This document shows positions 46,978 through 64,000 of a DNA stretch of 64,000 bases, piece by piece. The DNA is taken from assembly GCF_030296575.1 (NCBI RefSeq), contig NZ_AP027729.1:434001-498000 (forward strand), given 5' to 3'. Source of the stretch: Paraoerskovia sediminicola. GTDB lineage: Bacteria; Actinomycetota; Actinomycetes; Actinomycetales; Cellulomonadaceae. Made by a program: the position numbers and the translations under genes. A model generated the notes under the pieces. The model made no database searches. It was not told where the DNA came from and was given only the letters and a program-made list of their open reading frames with translations. Position 1 is the stretch's first letter, and each line of letters opens with the position of its first letter.

Positions 46978-47348
46978 TATCGGGCCCTTCCCTTCATGTC
47001 GTCGCGCGGCGTGAGGACCACGGTGATGTGGCTCGTCCGCTTGAGGATCTGGCTCGCCCGCCCCTGGGCGCGCGGCCGGAACCGCTTGAGTGTCGGGCCC
47101 TCGTCGACGAACGCCTCGGTGATGACGAGCTCCTGCTCGTCGAACCGGACGCTCGCGCTGTCGGCCTTCACCCGTGCGTTCGCGATCGCGCTCTCCACGA
47201 GCTTGCGGACCGGCTCGCTCGCGGCCTGCGGTGCGAACTTGAGCACCGCCACGGCCTCAACGGCCTGCTTGCCACGGATGAGGTCCACGACGCGCCGGGC
47301 CTTCTGGGGCGTGACGCGGATGAACCGCACCTGCGCCTTGGCTTCCAT
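46977..47348 (-). CDS. rplV: 50S ribosomal protein L22
   Basis: 123 aa: [40 protein letters not shown], and the tunnel loop [22 protein letters not shown] longer in-frame start at 47381 is rejected; ATG 47348 follows GGCAGGAC and matches family length. Confidence 0.97.
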   Translation of the reverse strand: MEAKAQVRFIRVTPQKARRVVDLIRGKQAVEAVAVLKFAPQAASEPVRKLVESAIANARVKADSASVRFDEQELVITEAFVDEGPTLKRFRPRAQGRASQILKRTSHITVVLTPRDDMKGRAR

Positions 47349-47426
47349 TGCTGTCCTGCCTTCTTCTGTCTTGACCGTCATTCGACCGTCCGGTTCGTCG
47401 TCGCTGGGATGCCCGGGGGCACCGCG

Positions 47427-47707
47427 TCAGCGACGACGACCCTTCTTGTCGTCCTTCACGTGGCCGCGGAAGGTCCGCGTGGGAGCGAACTCGCCGAGCT
47501 TGTGACCGACCATCGACTCAGTGACGAAGACCGGCGTGTGCTTGCGTCCGTCGTGGACGGCAAACGTGTGACCGAGGAAGTCGGGCGTGATGACCGACCG
47601 ACGGGACCAGGTCTTGATGACGTTCTTGGTCCCCTTCTCGTTCTGCACGTCCACCTTCTTCTGAAGGTGGTCGTCGACGAAGGGCCCTTCTTCAGGCTAC
47701 GAGGCAT
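47427..47707 (-). CDS. rpsS: 30S ribosomal protein S19 (frameshifted in this sequence)
   Basis: 93 aa when restored, the canonical length. MPRSLKKGP is in one frame and the rest ([67 protein letters not shown]) in another. One base missing from the GGGCCC at 47682-47687 restores [16 protein letters not shown]19 with S13 binds the 30S head. Confidence 0.94.
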
Positions 47708-47722
47708 GTCTCCAGGCTCCTA

Positions 47723-48559
<837 letters not shown>

Positions 48560-48590
48560 GGGGATCTGTCCTCAATCTGCTCTCGTCGGC

Positions 48591-48902
48591 TCAGCCGAAG
48601 ATGTCGATCGTGCCCTCGCGGAGGGTGACGATCGCACGCTTGGTGTCCTTGCGCTTACCGAGACCGAACCGCGTCCGACGGGCCTTGCCCTTGCGGTTGA
48701 TCGTGTTGACCGACTTGACCTTGACGTCGAAGACCTTCTCGACGGCGATCTTGATCTCGGTCTTGTTCGCCGACGGGTGCACGATGAAGGTGTACTTACC
48801 CTCGTCGAGCAGCCCGTAGCTCTTCTCCGAGACGACCGGTGCGATCAGGATGTCGCGCGGGTCCTTGCGGTCCACGGTCACGGCAGTGTTCTCGGCGCTC
48901 AC
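48591..48902 (-). CDS. rplW: 50S ribosomal protein L23
   Basis: 103 aa, docking site for trigger factor and SRP at the tunnel exit. [45 protein letters not shown] start in a GTGA overlap with the rplD stop. Confidence 0.98.
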   Translation of the reverse strand: MSAENTAVTVDRKDPRDILIAPVVSEKSYGLLDEGKYTFIVHPSANKTEIKIAVEKVFDVKVKSVNTINRKGKARRTRFGLGKRKDTKRAIVTLREGTIDIFG

Positions 48903-49603
48903 TTGGCGGCCTCCTCGGTTGCGGTCTCAGCAGCCTCGGTGGACGTCGCCACGGCGGTGACCGAACGACCGGTCGCCGGGCCCGCCACGAACGCTGCGAG
49001 CGCGCCCTCGGTGAAGACGATGTCGTCGGACACCAGGACGTCGTAGGTGTTCAGCTGGTCGGCGACCAGCAGGTGAACCCGCTCGACGTTGCGCAGCGAG
49101 CGCAGGGTGACGTCGTCACCGCGCTCGAGCACGACGAGCACGTTCTGACGCGGCGTGAGCGAGGCGAGGGACGCCAGCGCGGCCTTGGTCGACGGGGTGC
49201 CGTCGACGCCGAAGGCGGAGACGACGTGCACGCGACCTGCGCGGGCCCGGTCGGAGAGGGCACCGCGGAGCGCGGCAGCCTTCATCTTCTTGGGCGTGCG
49301 CTGGTCGTAGCTGCGCGGCTGAGGGCCGTGCACGGTGCCACCACCGGCGAACTGGGGCGCGCGGATCGAGCCCTGACGGGCGCGGCCGGTGCCCTTCTGC
49401 TTGTAAGGCTTGCGGCCACCGCCGCGGACCTCGCCGCGGGTCTTGGTGGCGGCGGTGCCCTGACGGGCCGCGGCGCGCTGGGCGACGACGACCTGGTGGA
49501 TCAGGGGGACGTTCGTCTGCACGTCGAAGACCTCGGCGGGAAGGTCGACGGTGCCGGCCTTCTTGCCCTTCGCGTCCAGGACGTCAACAGTCTGAGCAGC
49601 CAT
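48899..49603 (-). CDS. rplD: 50S ribosomal protein L4
   Basis: 234 aa. [22 protein letters not shown], the tunnel loop with [30 protein letters not shown] (quoted in parts), and [19 protein letters not shown]. In E. coli L4 autoregulates the S10 operon; a matching leader structure was not identified here. Confidence 0.98.
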   Translation of the reverse strand: MAAQTVDVLDAKGKKAGTVDLPAEVFDVQTNVPLIHQVVVAQRAAARQGTAATKTRGEVRGGGRKPYKQKGTGRARQGSIRAPQFAGGGTVHGPQPRSYDQRTPKKMKAAALRGALSDRARAGRVHVVSAFGVDGTPSTKAALASLASLTPRQNVLVVLERGDDVTLRSLRNVERVHLLVADQLNTYDVLVSDDIVFTEGALAAFVAGPATGRSVTAVATSTEAAETATEEAAK

Positions 49604-49608
49604 GGGTG

Positions 49609-50270
49609 TCAGGCTCCCTTCACGGCGCTGCGAACGAGGACGACGCCGCCCTTGGGGCCGGGAACCGCGCCCTTGACGAGCAGCAGACCCTTCTCGGCGT
49701 CGACCGCGTGGACGGTCAGGTTCTGGGTGGTCTGGCGCTCGTGGCCCATGCGACCGGCCATGCGCAGACCCTTGAAGACTCGCGACGGCGTCGATGCGCC
49801 ACCGATCGAGCCGGGCTTGCGGTGGTTGCGGTGCGCACCGTGCGAGGCGCCGACGCCGGAGAAGCCGTGACGCTTCATCACACCGGCGAAGCCCTTGCCG
49901 CGCGTCGTGCCGACGACGTCGACCTTCACGCCGGCGTCGAAGACGGTCGCGTCGATCTCCTGACCGAGCGTGAACTCGGCGGCGTTCGACGTGCGGACCT
50001 CGGTCACGTGACGGCGCGGCGTGACGCCGGCCTTCTCGAAGTGACCCTTGAGGGGCTGCGTGACCTTGCGCGGGTCGATCTGGCCCGACGCGAGCTGGAC
50101 CGCGGCGTAGCCGTCGGTCTCCGCCGCGCGGACCTGGGTGACCACGTTCGTGGGCACACCGACCACGGTGACGGGGACGAGGCGGCCGGCGTCGTCCCAC
50201 ACCTGGGTCATGCCGAGCTTGGTCCCGAGCACGGCCGTGACCGCGCGTGCGTTCTGCTGGGGGTAGTCAT
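49609..50270 (-). CDS. rplC: 50S ribosomal protein L3 (frameshifted in this sequence)
   Basis: About 220 aa when restored. The start MTTP is in one frame and is preceded by GGAGGAA; one G missing from the five-G run at 50259-50263 restores [23 protein letters not shown] in the main frame. Core motifs: [19 protein letters not shown] and [27 protein letters not shown]. Calling it from the internal Met (50232) would drop about 12 N-terminal residues and the ribosome binding site. Confidence 0.95.
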
Positions 50271-50284
50271 GAGTTCCTCCAGCC

Positions 50285-50593
50285 TCAGAGCTTGATCTCG
50301 ATGTTCACGTCCGCAGGCAGGTCGAGTCGCATGAGCGAGTCCACCGCCTTCGGCGTGGGATCGATGATGTCGATCAGTCGCTTGTGCGTACGCATCTCGA
50401 AGTGCTCACGGCTGTCCTTGTACTTGTGAGGCGATCGGATGACGCAGAACACGTTCTTCTCCGTCGGCAGCGGCACCGGGCCCACGACCGTTGCACCAGC
50501 GCGAGTCACCGTGTCGACGATCTTGCGCGCCGAGCTGTCGATGACCTCGTGGTCGTAGGACTTGAGCCGGATGCGGATCTTCTGTCCCGCCAT
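50285..50593 (-). CDS. rpsJ: 30S ribosomal protein S10
   Basis: 102 aa: [56 protein letters not shown]. Also NusE, a component of antitermination complexes. First gene of the S10 operon. Confidence 0.99.
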   Translation of the reverse strand: MAGQKIRIRLKSYDHEVIDSSARKIVDTVTRAGATVVGPVPLPTEKNVFCVIRSPHKYKDSREHFEMRTHKRLIDIIDPTPKAVDSLMRLDLPADVNIEIKL

Positions 50594-51053
50594 GGCGTCG
50601 TCTGACTCTCTCTCTCGAACCTGTCCGACCCCCGCGTTCGGGCGTGTCGCTTGTTGCGACCTACCTCGACGCGCGCACCACCAGGGTGCAGGGCCGTTGG
50701 ATATGCGCCCCACCCGGATCCCGACCCGAGGCCGGCGTCCGCGCGGTGGACCGCAACGTTTGCTCGCCTGTCCGAACATGTGTCCGCAGGGCGCTCGATC
50801 CGTCTCGACAGAGAGCTCAACCTGCGGCAGAGAGCCGCTGCACCCCGATCTCCGACCGGGGGCGGTTCAACACACTGTTCGAGACTTGAAAGAGCGCGCC
50901 CGTAACAGGCAACCTGACTATCTTGACACAGACCGGCGCTCAGGCCAAGTCCGTGAGCGCCGATCCTCGTGTGACCTCCACGACGATCGCGCTCCCCCGC
51001 CCTGTCGTCGGACCGGCACGGGGACCTGAGGACGCTCAGCGGCGTCCCCCGCG
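50594..51053. other. S10 operon upstream region, no gene
   Basis: 460 bp with no supportable gene. An AT-richer patch at about 50905-50930 could hold the S10 promoter, but no -35/-10 pair on the minus strand is convincing. Short ORFs here are shadows. Confidence 0.5.
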
Positions 51054-51098
51054 CACGAGGGCTCCGACCAGACCGTCCGATCTGCCGGAGCCCTCGTG
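51054..51098 (-). terminator. second hairpin downstream of tuf
   Basis: Perfect 13-bp arms (51054-51066 with 51086-51098) with a 19-nt loop. It lies just beyond the main tuf terminator and may serve as back-up termination or end a transcript from the other side. Confidence 0.6.
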
Positions 51099-51100
51099 GT

Positions 51101-51134
51101 GCCGGTCAGGGGTGCTGACGCGCCCCTGACCGGC
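51101..51134 (-). terminator. tuf terminator
   Basis: Perfect 12-bp stem (51101-51112 with 51123-51134), 10-nt loop, starting seven bases after the tuf stop. Confidence 0.88.
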
Positions 51135-51140
51135 GGTGGA

Positions 51141-52337
<1,197 letters not shown>

Positions 52338-52453
52338 TGGGGTCCTCCTGGGACTTGGGTAGTTGTGCCGAACGATGCAGGTACAAGGTGCACCTGCGGG
52401 GCGTGCGGGTCGCTACAGGTTGATGGATGGTGCAGGGGTCGACCTGTGGGGAC

Positions 52454-54556
<2,103 letters not shown>

Positions 54557-54616
54557 GGTGAGTTCCCTTTGGGTCGAGAGGTGGGTCGGTACGCGCGGGT
54601 CCCGCGCGGTGCGGCC

Positions 54617-54656
54617 GCCGGCCGGTGGGGAGCACGAGGTGCTCCGCCCGGCCGGC
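54617..54656 (-). terminator. attenuator-like hairpin between rpsG and fusA
   Basis: A long stem of about 16 pairs with one mismatch and one bulge (54617-54635 with 54639-54656) and GAG loop, eight bases after the rpsG stop. It is probably a partial terminator or RNA processing site, since fusA is usually co-transcribed. Confidence 0.6.
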
Positions 54657-54664
54657 GTGCCGGG

Positions 54665-55134
54665 TCACCAGCGGTAGTGCGCGAAGGCCTTGTTCGAGTC
54701 GGCCATCTTGTGCATGTCCTCGCGGCGCTTGACCGCGGCACCGAGGCCGTTGCTCGCGTCGAGGATCTCGTTCATCAGGCGCTCGGTCATCGTCTTCTCG
54801 CGACGGGCGCGCGAGTAGTCGGTGAGCCAGCGCAGCGCCAGGGTCGTGGACCGCACGGGGCGGACCTCGACCGGCACCTGGTAGGTCGCGCCACCGACGC
54901 GGCGGCTACGGACCTCGAGCGCGGGGCGGATGTTGTCCAGCGCGCGCTTGAGGACGACGACCGGGTCGCCGTCCGTCTTCGCGCGGACGCCCTCGAGGGC
55001 GCCGTAGACGATCGCCTCGGCGGTGGACTTCTTGCCGTCGAGCAGGATCTTGTTGACCAGCTGCGTGACGACGGGCGACCCGTAGACGGGGTCGACGGCG
55101 AGCGGCCGCTTGGGGGCCGGACCCTTGCGAGGCA

Positions 55135-55135
<1 letters not shown>
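54665..55135 (-). CDS. rpsG: 30S ribosomal protein S7
   Basis: 156 aa: [83 protein letters not shown] overlaps the rpsL stop (TAATG), so the pair is co-translated. E. coli S7 represses the str operon. Confidence 0.99.
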
Positions 55136-55509
<374 letters not shown>

Positions 55510-55793
55510 TACGGCTCCGTGTCTTCTCGAGCTGTTCAGGTCCGGCTGGACCCGACGGGTGGTCTGACTTGGCCGGCAGCACGCGGCGCCGGCACGACGA
55601 GGACGTCGTGTCAGCCACCTACCACCGGCTCGATGGTCCGTCCCCGGCCGTGAGGCCCTGGTCCGGATTGCCCTCGCCCCGGAGACCGGGCCCTCACCCG
55701 CCTCGGGCGTCCTGTTCGAGCTGCCTGCACTGCAGGAGCGACGGACGCCGGTCTGGCAGACCGGAGGGCCCACCGGAGCGGGCACAGTGTCCA
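55510..55793. other. str operon leader
   Basis: Predicted transcribed leader of about 280 nt between the rpsL promoter and the GTG. It contains a 7-bp hairpin (55748-55764) close to the predicted transcription start and a short palindrome (55724-55736). No gene is seen. Confidence 0.5.
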
Positions 55794-55822
55794 AGACTAC
55801 CGGGGGCGCACGGACCCGTCAA
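55794..55822 (-). promoter_or_regulatory. rpsL (str operon) promoter
   Basis: On the minus strand, -35 TTGACG (55822-55817), 17-bp spacer, -10 TAGTCT (55799-55794). The -35 is embedded in an inverted repeat, CGGACCCG (55811-55818) with CGGGTCCG (55826-55833). Confidence 0.72.
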
Positions 55823-55833
55823 AGTCGGGTCCG
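55811..55833. promoter_or_regulatory. inverted repeat over the rpsL -35
   Basis: Perfect 8-bp arms with a 7-bp spacer TCAAAGT that contains part of the -35. It may be an operator or simply sequence symmetry; no known regulator is assigned. Confidence 0.4.
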
Positions 55834-55878
55834 TCACAGCCTCCGTCAGAGGCTCTGCCGGCCTCTGCCGGCCTCAGC

Positions 55879-55935
55879 GATGGCCTGGTGATGGCCTCAG
55901 AGATGGCCTCAGTGATGGCCTCAGCGATGGCCACC
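55879..55935. repeat. 12-bp tandem repeats (GATGGCCTCAG)
   Basis: Five GATGGCC starts in a row; three central units are GATGGCCTCAG plus one variable base with exact 12-bp period. Located between the rpoC terminator and the str promoter. Confidence 0.85.
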
Positions 55936-56001
55936 TGCCGGCCCTGGTGCCGGCCAGCTGCAATAACCACCTCCCAGCCGACCAGACGGCTCGGGACGCG
56001 C

Positions 56002-56035
56002 GCGAGGCGCGACACCCGAAGGTGCCGCGCCTCGC
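56002..56035 (-). terminator. rpoBC terminator
   Basis: GCGAGGCGCG (56002-56011) pairs with CGCGCCTCGC (56026-56035), continued by CACC/GGTG around a CGAA tetraloop with one mismatch. A second hairpin (56044-56050 with 56056-56062) lies closer to the rpoC stop. Confidence 0.85.
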
Positions 56036-56103
56036 AGGCCGAGCCGGCCCGCACAGGGCCGGGTACGTCGTCCGACGACCTCGCGGCCGGCCGGACGCCG
56101 TGA

Positions 56104-59979
<3,876 letters not shown>

Positions 59980-60089
59980 TGTGTCCTACTTCCTTCGTCT
60001 GCCGCCGGGTCCAGGTCCCGTGCGGCGCGGTGGAGCTTGTTCGTTTCGGGGTCACGCCGGGGCCCCGGAGGGCCCCGGCGTCCCCGGGA

Positions 60090-63611
<3,522 letters not shown>

Positions 63612-63763
63612 GAGGGGTCCTTCCCTGCGGATCGATGACACGCTGTACGCTGCGTGCCTGAAGGGTTCCGCAGTCCCGGACCGACCCGTCGCGCGAAGAA
63701 GCACGACGTGGGTTGGTGGGTGGGCTGGAGGAGGACCGTGGGCGCACGCGAGCGCAAAGCGAT

Positions 63764-63792
63764 AGCATACCCGGCAGACATAACAATGTCCA
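63764..63792 (-). promoter_or_regulatory. rpoBC promoter
   Basis: On the minus strand, -35 TGGACA (63792-63787), 17-bp spacer, -10 TATGCT (63769-63764). Predicted leader about 145 nt. Read-through from upstream rplJ-rplL (outside the window) is also likely. Confidence 0.7.
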
Positions 63793-63972
63793 CCGGTCGG
63801 TGCGAACGTCCTGGTGGCCGCCATATGCCGCCCAAGAGCTCTCCCGCCGCACGACCGTCCGACGAGCGGACTCGTCGAACCTGACGCGCTACGGGCAATA
63901 ACTACTCAGCCCTGCACCTTACCAGATGGTCGTGGTGCCGAGGACTGACGAGAGTTCGTGGAGACGGGACGA
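63793..63972. other. rpoB upstream region, no gene
   Basis: AT-richer than average with TAATAACT near 63898-63905. No coding region or tRNA is seen. Confidence 0.5.
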
Positions 63973-64000
63973 GGCCCGCACCCCGTGCAGGGTGCGGGCC
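63973..64000 (-). terminator. terminator hairpin at the right edge
   Basis: Perfect 11-bp stem (63973-63983 with 63990-64000) and 6-nt loop. By conserved gene order it probably follows rplL just outside the window. Confidence 0.75.

Noticed and set aside
50594-50950. Small ORFs and a plus-strand TTGACA near 50920
   Set aside because: The TTGACA has no matching -10 and points away from the S10 operon; the ORFs have no family features.

Overview
This window is a GC-rich (roughly 70 % or more) actinobacterial chromosome segment. WhiB-family and MerR genes, GuaB3, a glmS-acpS-nnr-alr-tsaE-tsaB-rimI-tsaD core, a Streptomyces-like ribosomal order with no rpsD between rpsK and rpoA, frequent GTG/TTG starts and GTGA stop-start overlaps all point to Actinomycetota. 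Cellulomonas/Cellulosimicrobium-like Micrococcales is my best guess, by inference only.

Layout. 1-7.7 kb: partial GNAT gene, guaB3, a DEDDh exonuclease, an XRE-MurA fusion, guaB, a MerR regulator divergent from a WhiD/WhiB3-type gene, and groES under a CIRCE operator. 7.7-19.6 kb: THUMP-like methyltransferase, GCS2 ligase, tsaD, nitroreductase, then a long minus-strand run from nnr through a kinase, a pseudouridine synthase, alr, tsaE, tsaB and rimI to a sulfurtransferase (NAD(P)H repair, D-alanine supply, tRNA t6A). 19.7-22.2 kb: an LLM-class oxidoreductase and a cassette bounded by 90-bp inverted repeats carrying an AbiEi-like gene. These separate acpS from nnr. 22.2-34 kb: acpS-glmS, coaA, DedA, def-glmM, rplM-rpsI, trhO, truA and a few small genes. 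34-64 kb: the alpha, spc, S10, str and rpoBC clusters, all on the minus strand, including secY, adk, map, infA, rpmJ, tuf and fusA.

How the genes fit together. The right half is core transcription and translation machinery, with identifiable promoters for infA, rpsL, rpoB and rplM and strong hairpins at operon ends. The left half is dominated by cell-wall precursor supply (MurA-like, GlmS, GlmM, Alr), guanine nucleotide synthesis, tRNA modification (TsaB/D/E, TruA, TrhO) and regulators.

Three points stand out. (1) Nine conserved genes, several essential, carry eleven single-base losses, all in short G or C runs. This looks like systematic homopolymer under-calling rather than gene decay, and I annotate these genes across the break. 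(2) Many genes have a TANNNT-like -10 hexamer ending 6-7 nt before the start codon, predicting leaderless mRNAs. (3) The inverted-repeat cassette, the XRE-MurA fusion with its own palindromic operator, and the MerR/WhiD divergent control region are the most interesting accessory systems.
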